From the NCBI GenBank assembly GCA_029582165.1, contig CM055870.1, forward strand, positions 48,564,513 to 48,628,512: a stretch of 64,000 bases of DNA, read 5' to 3'. The stretch comes from Portulaca oleracea (Eukaryota > Streptophyta > Magnoliopsida > Caryophyllales > Portulacaceae). The translations under genes were made by a program, and so were the position numbers. Below the pieces are notes generated by a model that worked only from the letters and a program-made list of their open reading frames with translations, made no database searches and was not told the origin of the DNA. This document shows positions 11,537 to 23,937 of the stretch, piece by piece (within the stretch, counting starts at the first letter, position 1; every line of letters starts with the position of its first letter).

Positions 11537-14500
11537 TTAAACAGCAACTTGGGCAGCTGCAAGCCTTGCAATTGGAACCCTGCAGTCCATGAAAACAAAG
11601 TTTGAATCATTTTTCTCAAAAAAAAAAAAAAAAATTAGTATGAAATATTGATGTAAAACTAGGGTGAAAAGGTTCAACAAACCTAAAAGGAGAGCATGAA
11701 ACGTAATCTAATCCAGCCCCGGCGAAAAATGCAACCGATGATGGCTCTCCACCGTGCTCTCCACAAATACCAACCTGCATTTAATTTAGCATCGAATAAA
11801 AAGATCGCACAATTGGTTAGCTTCGTGGAGAAATCTCATATTTATCGACAAGGAAATAATGCTACAGATTGGTTAGTAAAGACTCTAAAGACTCTTCAAT
11901 CCGTGCTTGTGTGTATTCACGTTTTGACGTCCTTAGCGACCAAAACATTTTGTATGATGATAATCTCCGTAGAACCCTCAACAAAAGGGCTACCTAGATG
12001 TTATGTATTACTCTTCTTATTTAAAAAAAAAAGAGAAATCATGGAAAAATGTTTATTTTTGTACAATTGATTGTCTTTATGTATATATATATATATATGT
12101 ATATATAAGCCATCACACGCGAATAAAAGTTCAGGACAATTTAATGAGACATTTTGCTTTCATCAATTGCAACGGTGAATCTTTTGCAGTTGTCTTAGTG
12201 CAAAATTCCTAAGTCATGAATGTGAATAGCAATGTCATATTACCTTCAAGTTAGGCCTTGCACTGCGACCTCTCTCCACAGCTAGTTTGATAAGTTGGCC
12301 AACACCATGCTGGTCCAAAACCTGCTCTCACATCGATCAAACAACACGATGTTACAAATCGTAGCCATTTTCATATATCGATAAAAGTTCCTAAACGAAA
12401 TTTCTCCGCTCACCTCAAATGGATCATTTTGAAGTAAGCCCTGGGACAAGTAAATCGGGAGGAACTTGCCAACATCATCTCTACTGTAACCGAATGTCAT
12501 TTGTGTCAGATCGTTTGTCCCGAAAGAGAAGAACTCAGCTTCCTTTGCAATCTGCAATAATTCGACATTTCTGAGGTTTCAGACATGCAAGAGTACGTTT
12601 CGAGAAGCGACAAAAATCCAAACAGATAATTATACTAATTTGAAACATAAATATTGTTTCTATTTGGATATATACCTCATCTGCAATCAAAGCTGCCCTA
12701 GGGATCTCAATCATCGTCCCGATCTTGTAATCCACTGAGGAACCCATCTCAGAAAATACCTTTTCTGCAACACTTCTTATCACACTCACTTGATTTCCCA
12801 ATTCCTGTTACACAAATTAATGAACAATCTCTTTAATCAACCTCGGTATCCAAAATCGTTTTGTAAATTTTATGGGCTATCATAGGAAAATACTTGTCGG
12901 TCAAACTTTATAAACTTTGCCAGTTTATTTTTCAACATATATAACGTTCTACTATACAAAAGTACTTAGATTCTTCACGAAAAATACTATCATAAAAGTT
13001 TACATATGATAAAAGATTAGATAGATAAACATGCCTGAGGAGTTCCAACTAGGGGAACCATGATCTCGGGAATAACTGTCACACCCTGGTTGGTCATCGA
13101 AATAGCTGCCTGAAAAATGGCACGCGCTTGCATTTCAGTCAATTCTGGGTACGAAATACCCAACCTGCAATGACAAGTAACGAAATTTCGTCAAAGTTAG
13201 TTAAGGTGACGAAGATATACATAACAAAACTCTGGAAATCGGATCATATTAATTTCCCGAGGTACCATTTTATGGCGTTAATTACCTGCAGCCTCTGAAA
13301 CCCAACATGGGATTGACTTCTGACAATTTCTCGACTCTGGAGAAGACTTCGGCTTCAGTCACCCCAGTCTCGGACGCAAGTTCAGAAACGATTTCATTCA
13401 AGTCTCCTTCCGGAAGGAACTCGTGCAATGGGGGGTCCAACAATCTGATTGTAACGGGGAGACCTGAGTTTTTCACCAAATATTATCATAAACATGAACT
13501 ACTAATGACTTGTAACTTGCGAAAACATAGTTTCATGAAGCATTCTGTTACTCTTCACAATAACCCAAGCTGAAAAAGCTAAGTATCATGCTCATATGAT
13601 CTATACCAATATATAATTAAGGTAACTAAGGAAAGATTACGTACCATCCATAGCCCTGAAAATTCCCTCAAAGTCAGATCTCTGGTAAGGCAACAGTTGG
13701 TCCAGAGCTATTTTCCTTTGTTCCTGGTTGACTGCCATGATCATTTTCCTCACAGCCTTTATTCTTTCATCTGAAGCGAAAAACTGAAGCAAAATATACA
13801 ATGTCAACTACACATTTCCATCTTTGCTATGATGTCATGCAATGTAAACACCTTTGTTTGCGAGAATTATATATAACAGGACATATAATTACGTACCATG
13901 TGCTCTGTCCTGCAAAGCCCGATCCCTTGAGCACCATTGTTTCTTGCAGTCAATGCATCCTCAGGTGTGTCAGCATTTGCCATGACCTTAATCAAAACGT
14001 ATACATTTCTATTAATATGATCGTTCACTCGCATGTAACATATATTGAATGTAAAGCATAAACACAACGAGATATAACTGAGATGAAACAATGTAACGAA
14101 CCTTGAGGACACGTATCTCATCAGCCCAAGCCATGAATGTCTCTAGATCGCCGCTAAGAGCAGGAGGTGCAAGCGGTGCTTTTCCTAAGATCACTTCACC
14201 GGTTGATCCATTCAGTGAAAGCCAATCACCTTCTGCTATCACATGTTCTCCGATATAAACCACCTGAAAGTTGTACAGTTCACATCATCAGTGTCAAACT
14301 AATTAACTGTCAACTGCAACATTTAATTTTCATGCTCATGTAAAATCTCAGTAAGAAAAAAGAAGTTTACCTTGGCAGGATCATCAACACGGATATCAGA
14401 GCAACCCGAGACACAACATTTTCCCCATCCACGGGCCACAACAGCTGCATGAGAGGTCATCCCACCACGAGCCGTCAAGATTCCAGTAGCAGCGTGCATG

Positions 14501-17500
14501 CCACCTACGTCCTCTGGGCTTGTTTCGGTCCTCACCTTTAATTAACAGTCGTCAGAGATAATATGGAAAAACGAATTTCTTAAAACTTTGGAACACAGAT
14601 AACTAATTCAAGTAAAAGTCTTATACATGTCACCATGCTAATGTTTACAAATTCATGATATAATGAAGCAATGTGAAACATATAAATCAGCAGATGGACA
14701 TATATAAACATACCAAAATGACGCTTTTGCCTTGTGCATTCCACTCCTCAGCATCTTCAGCACTGAATACGACTTGGCCCACGGCAGCTCCAGGAGATGC
14801 CGGTAGACCGGTAGCAACCACTCTGTCTTTGTAAGAAGATGGGTCTTCAAACTAGGGAAAAAATGACATCCAAGGGGAGAAAACAGTTAATACAGTGCTA
14901 AAATTAGCTATTCGCTACAACAAAGGAAATATGACGAGTCTCATAACAGCTACATTTTGGTTGCTTAGTAGAAACCTCACTGCTAAGAGTCAAGATGTAA
15001 ATTTCTAAACAAACATAACTTGTTTGTACTTTGTCGGCCCATAATTAACAGTATGAATGAATCTATTCATCTTCTTATTAATTCATAATTCGAAGGTTTA
15101 ATAATTTTGTAGCTTTCAAACAAGGTTTTTAGTTAATAGAAGTAGGGTCACAACCTTAGAGATGAGTAACTCGGAACTTCAAATAACATCTTCTCTAATT
15201 TCATAGCATCTCATATTCGACTAGTGAAGGTGGTTCTATTCTATTAATAATGTCTATTATTTCATCATTGGGAGTTCAGTTCATGGAGAAAGGTTCTCCA
15301 TGCGAACTTCCGTTTGTTGTTTTCGTAGGAATAGTCTCTCCATGAAATTCAATTTATGAGGAGAATGTTGCCTACATCTGGATTCCCTACCCCACGTTCA
15401 AACGCGTTTCTGCTGGGAGTTTGTTATTGTTGTCTTATTTCATGATTTGGGGGGGGGGGGAATCAATATCTTTTCCCTTTGTGATCTAAACATATAAAAG
15501 ATAACATCATTGTAAATCTTAATATAATGGCAACTTTGGAAAGCAAGACAAGCTTTGGTTCTATCTATGTACCTGTGGGTGAAGAAGTTGGTCAAGATGT
15601 TGAGGTTCCACCATCTTGACTACATTACGAGTGTCGACTTTGCCTTCTTTAACCAAGTCCACAGCTATCTTTACGGCGGCTTTTCCAGTTCTTTTGCCAG
15701 ATCGGCATTGCAACATCCATAGCCTATTTTCTTGAACCGTGAATTCAATGTCCTGTGTTTAACATTAACATGGTCAAAAACTACTCCAAATAATCTAAAC
15801 TCGATCCTGGAAAAATTAAGAGAAAAGATTACCATCATGTCCTTGTAATGGTTTTCAAGAATTTCACAGTTCTCCACGAGTTCCTTGTAAGCTTCAGGCA
15901 TGCAATTTTTCATTACGTCCAAGTCTTCCGGTGTTCTAATACCAGCAACCACATCTTCTCCCTGTTTTCACACAGCATTAGAAAAAGATTACCATCATGT
16001 CTTTGTAATCTTCCCCCTGTTTTCACACAACATTAATCTAAACTTATCCTGAAAAACTTAGAAAAATATTACGTCCAACTTTTCATTGCATTGAACTCAA
16101 CATTATAACATGAATCGTGCATGATGAAGAGTTGCAAGTCTCAAATCTTCATATTGATTCCTAGGAACAACTTATGATATTGTGAAGCACCCTGGGCTTA
16201 CCTGAGCATTGATGAGAAATTCTCCATAGAGCTTGTTCTCACCGGTGCTAGGGTTTCGTGTGAAAAGAACACCAGTTCCTGAGGTATTTCCCATGTTACC
16301 AAACACCATAGATTGGATATTCACTGCCGTCCCTATTAGCCCAGTGATTTGGTTAATGCTCCTGTACTTGACAGCTCTTGGACTGTCCCAGGAATTAAAC
16401 ACTGCTTGCACAGCTAGCTGAAGTTGCTTTTTGGCATCTAAACATTACATAAATCAATAAACATAGACCATGTCAATTACCATTTTTCATATAAAGGAAC
16501 TACTAATTACCTACGTTACTCGGACTCGGGTATGCATGTCCATATCGGACACGGATACGGGTGTCGGACTCACCTATTTTAAAGAAATTTTATACATTTT
16601 CATTGTAATTTGAAGTGCCGAGTGTCATACCCTTGTTCGGGTATCAAGGGTCTGATATGGGTACGGCAAGAAAAATGAAGAGTCGGAGTAATATAGGTTT
16701 GAATGACTCACACAATGTCGTGGTTGACATATATTATGTATATAATAGAAGTAATCATATACAAAGAATATTTACCAAAAATAAGTTGATTATAGGAGAT
16801 ACACCCCTAGCACTCTATTAATGAGGAATAGAAACAGGACTAAAAATGGGCAAAACGCGTTACCGGAAGGAAATTCTTCTCCTGTAGCTTCGATGTAGAC
16901 TTTCTTGTACTCTTCTACGAGTTCTTTTAGATCGGAAGCAGTTAGCTCTGTGTCGAGTTTGACCCCTTTTGCCTCCTTTAACTTTTCTAACTTCTCCTCG
17001 AACAATGAGTGAGGAATATCCATGACCTTCAACATGAGAGGAAATTCATTCAAACAAAAGCTTAAGCTGATTGTTGAAGATTCAGCTAATGGTTTTATAC
17101 TCAAACTCTCACTCAGAAAGGCTCTGATACCATCTCTGATACCATGTGGAACTACCTCAACCAAAAGTTTAAGTAGATGGTAGTATCCCAGTGAACAGTT
17201 ATATTATACTCTAACATGGAGAAAAAAGCAAACATGAGCAATGAAAAGTATTCATTACCACGCCGCCAAACATGTCTAGGAAACGCCTGTACGAGTCATA
17301 AGCAAAGCGTTCCCCACTTTTTGCAGCCAAACCCGCAGCCACCTCATCGTTAAGGCCAAGATTGAGGACTGTGTCCATCATACCGGGCATGGATATCTGT
17401 TTGATAGATTTGAACAAGCTTTTGTCAGGGTAAGTTTTTTTTTTTCACTAACAAATATGAAAGCATAAAATGGTACAAAGAGATGATGGATGACCTGAGC

Positions 17501-18611
17501 ACCGGAACGAACTGAAAGTAAGAGAGGCTTTGAAGCGTCTCCAAGGTAACACCCCATGTCACCCTCTATGATCTTCAATCCCTCTAATACTTCCTCCCAC
17601 AAGCCATTTGGGAGTTTTTTGCCACTCTCCTGATACTCTTTGCATGCTTCTGTAGAAATCGTCAACCCTGGTGGGACCGATAACCCTATGCTAGACATCT
17701 CTGCAAGATTTGCTCCTTTGCCTCCCAACTACATGCCCAATAAAAAATATTAAGAAAAAGATATACAAAAAAATCTATCTCGACGCGCCCGCCTGTAAAA
17801 TTCGCTGGTAAATGGATGGTATGCTAAAAGTCATGTTTTGATTAATTTTGGTGAATAAAGGTAAGTTTTGGTAAGTATCGACAAAAGTGATATTTTTGAA
17901 TAAATTGTAAGAAAAAAAGTAAGTATTGGTAAACGTGTAAGTTTCGATAAATTTTAGTGAGTTCTGGTCATTTTGGTAAATATTTATCTACTGTCATTTA
18001 CCATTGAATTTTACATCTAAACTTACAAAAAATGAAACATTAATTACTCGTTTTGAGATGCTATATGTTTGTTTTGAGCTGTTATTATTAGTTGTTGGTT
18101 TATTTTCTTTGGTGTCTAGCTGTTGTATTATCCACTGTGTGAATTGAACTTTCAGCCTGTTTCGGGCTTTGAATAATCGGGGAAAAAAAGAAAACTTACC
18201 AAGGACTTCATGCTCTTGTTGCCTTCACTCCTTCCTTTACCAAAAGTGAATACTCGCTGCACGACAACGAACAAACAACTCGATTCAATAACTTAAACGC
18301 AAATGGCGCACGTGAAAGCTAGAACTCTATGTCGTCGATCTACGAATGATGAAGAATGAAGAATATTGAACCTTTTTGGTGGTGACTGTGGGCTCTGAGA
18401 CTGGGGCCATTACAGCTTCGGATCTCACGGCGTGAAATGACCGCCGAGTCTTTGAGTATTTCAAGACTTTATGAGACGAGCCCTGAAATAGGACACGTTG
18501 AGCGCGATTTTGTTGGCTAAAATGAAGCAAATGGACGTCCCTTGGTTGTCCAAGATGCTCGCAGACATCGATAGGGGATCTGACTAACATCCCTTGTATT
18601 GTTGACGCCAT
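11537..18611 (-). CDS. PPDK: Pyruvate, orthophosphate dikinase, chloroplast precursor
   Basis: Converts pyruvate, ATP and phosphate to PEP, AMP and pyrophosphate in the chloroplast stroma (C4 pump in C4 plants, PEP supply in C3). I place 20 coding exons: 18611-18372, 18256-18200, 17728-17495, 17396-17259, 17026-16864, 16437-16202, 15961-15833, 15752-15573, 14851-14714, 14535-14371, 14263-14102, 13986-13897, 13783-13645, 13463-13286, 13164-13035, 12804-12676, 12551-12414, 12321-12244, 11774-11683, 11579-11537. They sum to 2859 bases, 952 residues, against about 947-963 in known plant enzymes. Residues 1-80 are a Ser/Arg-rich transit peptide. [11 protein letters not shown] (from 100) and SVRSGAQ (to 177) belong to the ATP-binding domain. 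GGMTSHAAV holds regulatory Thr532 and phospho-carrier His534. CGEHGG near the C-terminus has the catalytic Cys912. All junctions are GT-AG except a GC donor after exon 15. No stop or frameshift is seen, so the gene looks functional. The start MASTIQGM is the first Met giving a transit peptide; an in-frame Met six codons upstream lies by the presumed 5'UTR splice site. Confidence 0.97.
15993..16016 (-). other. 24-nt mini-copy of PPDK exon 7 inside intron 6, with splice sites
   Basis: Intron 6 (15962-16201) contains a 24-nt sequence reading G-E-D-Y-K-D-M-M. It is the first few and last several codons of exon 7 fused together. It keeps the same acceptor context (TGTGTGAAAACAG|G) and the same donor (GATG|GTAATC) as the real exon. 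It is probably a duplication with internal loss. Inclusion would add 8 residues in frame. Confidence 0.7.
16511..16696. mobile_element. Small MITE in PPDK intron 5
   Basis: 186 bp, starting CTACGTTACTCGGACTC and ending GAGTCGGAGTAATATAG, so the ends are inverted. The inside is rich in CGGACACGG/GGGTATC-type words. The ends match those of the larger element at 28459-29182 in the LFG gene. No clear TSD was found. Confidence 0.6.
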
Positions 18612-18764
18612 CTTCAAATATCTGCTCAAGGCCCTATCAATAAGTTACAATATAGAAATCAGTGAACAAGCACATCTAATATGATGCACATGATGATAAC
18701 AATGAAAAGATACAACAATTCTTATTTGAATCATATGAATCCAACAAATGACAGTATAAAAGTT

Positions 18765-18788
18765 TTTCCTGGGAAACTTCCCAGGAAA
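18765..18788. repeat. Perfect 11-bp inverted repeat
   Basis: Arms TTTCCTGGGAA and TTCCCAGGAAA around a 2-base centre, in the PPDK leader intron. Similar words (TTTCCTGGGAAA, TCCTAGGAAA) occur in the MITE-like stretch in LFG intron 3 (26255-26735), so this may be a small fragment of that family. Confidence 0.5.
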
Positions 18789-19630
18789 CTACCAAATGCA
18801 CCATAAGTCCACCTAAACTAATTGCTTGACTTCTAGATTACGTTCACGATATGAGAAAAATGCATAGACATACACATGAGGGACATGCAATGGTCCTAAC
18901 TAATTCATATGCCCATTTCAAGATTCATTATTGAAGATTTGAAGTATTGTCAACTCATGGAAAGCTAGCATACACAGAAGCCAAAACATGAGGCAGATAC
19001 TAACACATTAAAAGCCTTTAGAAAAGTTGAAACAAACTAATTACTAAAAGTTAAGGACTACACTCCAACACAAAACTTTTCTATTGCCACAACATCACCA
19101 TTCATAATACAACTTTTTAGTTTTTGCCAATCAATTTCTTAACCATCCCCAAATGTGCAGGTATATACCAGGGACTTCTTCAGATATTGTATAAAACCAT
19201 CAAGTGTGGTCCACTTCTGATAATTCAAAAGCTTACTTTTAGGTCATCTTTTCAGTTATGAGTACACTTAGCTCAAGTACAATACTTCATTGGCTTGATA
19301 AACTATTGCATTAAACTGCTACATTTAAACCTCAACTGTCAACACTCTACCTATGTATAAGACACTCACACTTGTACTTCAAATTACAACTTTGGAGCAA
19401 GGACTAGCTTAGTTTGCCAGAAATCCATCAGTCCATAGTAAGTTAGTAATAATACCACAACAACAACAACATTCCTCATGACACGGTTTCTGAGGGGATT
19501 CAGATATAAGCAGTATTCCCCGTACACAAGCATGAAGAGGTTGATTCTGACCGACCCAAAAGAGTAATTTTGAAAACCGAAATGGGGAACCAAGAGAACA
19601 AGAGACCAAGTATATAATAATATAATACTA

Positions 19631-19885
19631 CCTCCTTCTCAAAATGTTTGTCATTTTAACTAACTCATTTGTCCCAATTTGTCTGTCACATCTACCATTC
19701 CAACAACTATCATTCTTTTTTTACCCCTAATTAATAAATTTTGTGTCACTTTTTTACAATTCCAACAACTATTATTCTCAATTAATGTCGAGGCAATTTG
19801 GATAAGTTACATATTTTTCACCTCATTTTCAATATGCAATGGTTTTCCAAAATTAAAGGGTGACGAAGAAAAAGGGACGGGCATG
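19631..19885. mobile_element. Possible Stowaway-type MITE remnant
   Basis: Begins TACTACCTCCTTCTCAAAATG and ends near AAAGGGACGGGC. This loosely resembles the CTCCCTCC...GGGACGGAGG ends of Stowaway/mariner elements in this window. The ends are diverged. It lies in the PPDK leader intron. Confidence 0.35.
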
Positions 19886-20721
19886 GAAATGAGCAACAAA
19901 AGCAATCATGCAAGAAGGAGATTAAGCAATTTAATAACTCATTAAGCAACAGCATAAGACAGAAGAATAAACTTAATTATTAAATTAGAGAAATAAACTA
20001 AAGAACTTACCCCTGTACAGCAGGAGGAGATCAGCAAAGAAAGAAAGAAAGAAACCAACTGCAATGTCGTTGGAAGCAGCTGATGAAGGAGCAGTGAGTG
20101 AGGGTGTTGTATTGAAATACTCAAAGAAATGTGGTCCATATTCCAAAAATTGGTGAATTATATTATTTTCTCACTAATTATCATGATGGGGAGACATGCT
20201 ATACTACAGCCACTCATTTTTTTTTAAATTTCATTTCCTTTTTTTTAATTTTTACGTGGGAATGGGAGCTCTGGAAATTTACGGAGGGTGGGCAAAAATT
20301 TGTCCCTATGGATATGTGAATTTGTCTTTGATCATTAAATTTTTTGTATGAAAGTTCAAATTCGACCAATTGGGTCACATGTGATGGTAAAATCGGGTCA
20401 GATTCAGGCTTGGGGTAAGAAATTTGAGTTATCCGAAATTTGTGTCCGAATTCTAACTCGAATTTGAAGTGTCGGCAAATAATTGAAATTGCGTATAAAG
20501 TTAGCGTAGATTTAGGTTTGAACAGAGACCCTGTTCTTTAAGCGTGTAGGATTAACTTAGATAATGAAAGATAAGGAAAGTTAGTAGATGAAGGTAAATG
20601 TCAGATCACATATTTCTATTTTATTTTTAAATAAATTATGTGAGTTGAATAAAGAATTTTAAATGTAAATTATCTAAAAGTATAATCATCTTCTTTTGGA
20701 TAGTAAATTAAGGTAAGCCGC

Positions 20722-21197
20722 AAGAATGGCAATGAGCCGAGTCTGGGTCGTGTCCAGTTGGATTGGACTCGGATCCACCAAATTTTTGGACCCAGACCCG
20801 ACCCGAGACTCGATGGGTCCCAAAATCTCATATCCAAACTCAAACCCGCCAGATCCATGGGTTCATGGGTCGATAGCGAGTCCTTAATTGGTCCAACACT
20901 GTTATGTTTTTTTACTGGATTTAACAATTTTTCAGGTTAATTTTATATGTGCACAATTATATAATAATAACTATTCTATTTAATTACACATATTTCAACA
21001 AAATATAAACATCTAGTTTAAAATACAAGGCTATGAGAGAAATTCAACATAAAAATATTACAAAAGTCATCAACGCAATAACTCTAAGCATATAACTATA
21101 TAACTTAAAATGCAAAAAAAAAAAAAAAGAAACACAAAGTTCTTGATTATCGCACTATACAACCCTAAAAAAACAAATATGTTAGGGCTTTCATTTA

Positions 21198-21259
<62 letters not shown>

Positions 21260-21430
21260 GATGGGTACATGGGTCGGGTCCACGGGTCCATACCTAGACC
21301 CGGACCTGGACCCGCCAAATTTTTACTAGACCCGGATTCAATGGGTCCAAAATTTTAGGACCCAACCCCGCCTAAATGGGTCGGGTTCAAGCAGGTCTGG
21401 ATCGGGTCCAGAACCTATTGTCATCCCTAG
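20722..21430. mobile_element. Insert rich in GGGTCC/GGGTCGGG words, Mutator-like ends
   Basis: Left end AAGAATGGCAATGAGCCGAG, right end reverse-complemented CTAGGGATGACAATAGG, so inverted ends of the GGGATGGCAATGGG type. Both ends carry many CCCGACCC/GGGTCC words. The matching repeat at about 22615-22640 is uninterrupted (GGTAAGCTATGATTAA), which supports an insertion here. An (AT)n tract sits inside. No clean TSD. Confidence 0.5.
21203..21256. repeat. (AT)n microsatellite
   Basis: About 27 uninterrupted AT units. Any reading frame across this tract is an artefact. Confidence 0.95.
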
Positions 21431-22224
21431 TATAGTTAAAGCTAACCTACCAATCTAAAAAAATTGGGTCATATTCGAACAAATCAAAAATTGAATATAT
21501 TTGAACAATTCGGATCCAGATTTAGACATCACAAAGTGATCGAATTTGATTTTCAAACAAGGTTCAAGTCTGAAAACTTCATAAGAATATCTGAAATCGA
21601 CCAAATCTAAATTAACCCGAACCCGAAGTTTTATTACCTTAATTTATGTGTGATCACATATTGCTACAATGTCCTTTGTAAGAGATGGGAAAAGTGCAGA
21701 CAAAAGTGATTGTGTGGACTTGGAGCAAATGTCCTTTGTGTGGATTTTTGACATGGTTTCGTGGCACACATTGCTACAGTAGTATATCGCTGCCTAAAAT
21801 AACAAAACAAATTCTAAATATATTTTTTTCCTTTTTCGGTTGAAAATAATAATGGAGATTATTTTTTTATTTAATTTATTGATGAAAATTAGTTGATAAG
21901 AAAGTAAGGACTGAACATGGATATGGAGAGGAGCATCACCATTGTTAAAATTATGTCGTGTTTGAATAATTAATGGTTGCATGACTGCACTAAGTGTCAA
22001 ACCATAGTTACAACTTGAATGATCCATGACAATTTTTCAGCGTAAAATTTTCAGGATAGCTCAGGAATAAATAATAAATAAATAATAAATAAATAAAATT
22101 TTTTAAAAAAATCATGTCACGTCCGTCTTTGTGGTCTCCACATATTTTATAATTTGGGATTTCATTGTCTTCCTAGTCTTTTATGGTCAATTTGCTTCTT
22201 GGGCCATCCTTTAGAATCAATAAC

Positions 22225-23535
22225 CCTAATTTTTTTGTCTGAAAATTCAAATTCGATCAATCAGGTCATGTGTGATTGCAAAATCGGGTTAGATTCAAGT
22301 TTTGGGATAAGGAACTTAGGTCATCCGAAATTTGTGTCTGAACTCTAACTCGAATTTGAAGTGCCGGCAATTATATTAAAATTGTGTCTTAAATTTAGCA
22401 TAGATTTGGGTTTGGACATAGACCCTGTTCGTTAAATGTATAGAATTAAGTTAAGGTACGATCATGAAAGTAGTAGATGAAGGTAAATGTTACATCACTT
22501 ATTTCTTTTTTATTTAAAAATAAATTCTGTGAGTTGAATAAAAAATTTTAAATATAAATTATCTAATAGTATAGTCATGTTATTTTGGATGATCAAATAA
22601 GATAAGGTAAGGTAAGGTAAGCTATGATTAACTTTAACCTACCAATCACAGCTTGCCGATCTACATGATGGGTGAGGCACCCTTCACTCTAAATAAATTG
22701 TAAAATTTAGTATAATTTTGGGTAAAAATATCGACTATATATTTATCAAATTAGTATAGTAATGTATTGGATACCCTGATTTAAAAACCTAAATCTATCA
22801 CTACCACCAATCTAAAGAATCGGGTCATGTTTGGTCAAATCAAAATTTGAATATATTCGAACAATTCAGATCTGGATTCAGACATCACAAACTGGCCAAA
22901 TTTGATATTCGGACAAAGTTCAAGTTTGAAAGCTTCACCCGAATGTCTGAAATGACCAAATCCAAATTAACCCGAACTCAAATTTTAGTTAGAACACCCG
23001 CAATGGTGAGTACGAGTTATATTCAATGAATGAGGTAGAAGCGGTATGATCCACCAGAAGAGTTAGAGTTAGATTGTTCATATTAACTTGGTTTTCAATA
23101 GTGAAAATGAGTTTGATTAAAATATTTAAAAAGGCGTATGACCCACATTCAATCATTTAAAATACACTACAACAGAAATTTTAAAAAAAGATAAGAATTT
23201 CGTGTTCGTCCTCGCGTGGTAAGCGTGAGTTTGAGTTTTTTCACTATCGACACTCGTCCTCGCCACTACACTATCTTTCTCATCGATCCTCGTCCTCGTC
23301 CGCGTCACATCAATATTATTTCACTCTCAAACTTACCGCTGCGGATGACCTTAAGGAATTCATGCATGATCACATATTGGTACAAGCTCCTTTAAAAGAT
23401 AGGGAAAAAGCACAGACAAAAGGGATTATGTGGACTTGGAGCAAATGTCTTTTTGTGTGGATTTTAACATTTTTTCCTTGCACATATTGCTACAAGCCTA
23501 CAATAGTACATCTCTGTCAGTCTTTTCTGTATTTT
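22225..23535. repeat. Dispersed direct repeat, copy 2
   Basis: Second copy of the repeat at 20335-21790, about 1.9 kb further on. It lacks the insert of copy 1 but has its own insert at about 22990-23352, which copy 1 lacks, plus a short extra stretch around 22650-22805. Confidence 0.65.
22990..23352. mobile_element. Small MITE inserted in repeat copy 2
   Basis: Ends AGAACACCCGCAATGGTGAG and, reverse-complemented, AAGGTCATCCGCAGCGGTAAG, an imperfect inverted pair. The inside includes many CTCGTCCTCG words. Copy 1 of the host repeat (about 21630-21650) runs through this point without the insert. Confidence 0.55.
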
Positions 23536-23937
23536 TGTTTGGGTCACATACACACAATTTAACAATTATTAAAGTAATCACTAATAGTTAATATACACGT
23601 ATTTGATAAGATTCCTGAAAACGAAATGTTGGTTTAATTTCAAGTTGGTTTTGTTTTCGACCGTATGTCGTTCTTAGATAGAAATGGGGGGAAAAGAAAG
23701 GCTTCAAGCTTCATGTACAAGGATTTTTGGATAAGCCTATAACTTGTTTTAGCGGTGGTGATCATTTTTCAAGTAACTTGATAAAAAAAAAAAAAAATAT
23801 GTTGAATAAGGTATTTGTGAATCAAATTAATTTAAGTTTACATCATTCTTCTTCTCAGGACAGTGACGGGAGTCACGGGAGTTAGGAAACACTTGTTTGA
23901 TACTACTAAAAACATTGCTCTTTCCATGTAAAAATAA

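Larger units (their letters stand above)
18612..20140 (-). other. PPDK 5' leader: probable UTR exon, 1.4-kb leader intron and promoter-proximal DNA
   Basis: On the minus strand a good donor (ACAGGG|GTAAGTTC) ends a likely non-coding exon at 20011. That exon contains a TTTC repeat (20037-20054). Acceptors (TTGATAG or GAGCAG) lie 10-25 bases before the coding start, near 18633 or 18621. The leader intron would be about 1.38 kb. The transcription start was not located; AT-rich TATA-like DNA lies at about 20150-20165. This is inferred from splice signals only. Confidence 0.5.
20335..21790. repeat. Dispersed direct repeat, copy 1
   Basis: Matches 22225-23535 in order and orientation over several hundred bases: TTCAAATTCGA..GGGTCA, CGAAATTTGTGTC, TCTAACTCGAATTTGAAG, ACCTACCAATCTAA, and later GATCACATATTG and GTGGACTTGGAGCAAATG. 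It is interrupted by the insert at 20722-21430, which copy 2 lacks. The nature of the repeat is unknown; it has no coding content. Confidence 0.65.

Noticed and set aside
11696..12070. Plus-strand frames across the PPDK 3' region
   Set aside because: They are antisense to conserved PPDK exons and show no domain of their own.
19942..20139. Small protein starting MDHISLSIS on the minus strand
   Set aside because: It lies in the probable PPDK leader exon and runs through a strong splice donor; better explained as 5'UTR.
21070..21318. Reading frame with a long Tyr-Ile run
   Set aside because: Made by translating an (AT)n microsatellite.
22154..22348. Short frames in the duplicated repeat
   Set aside because: The frame is not kept in the other copy at 20335-21790.
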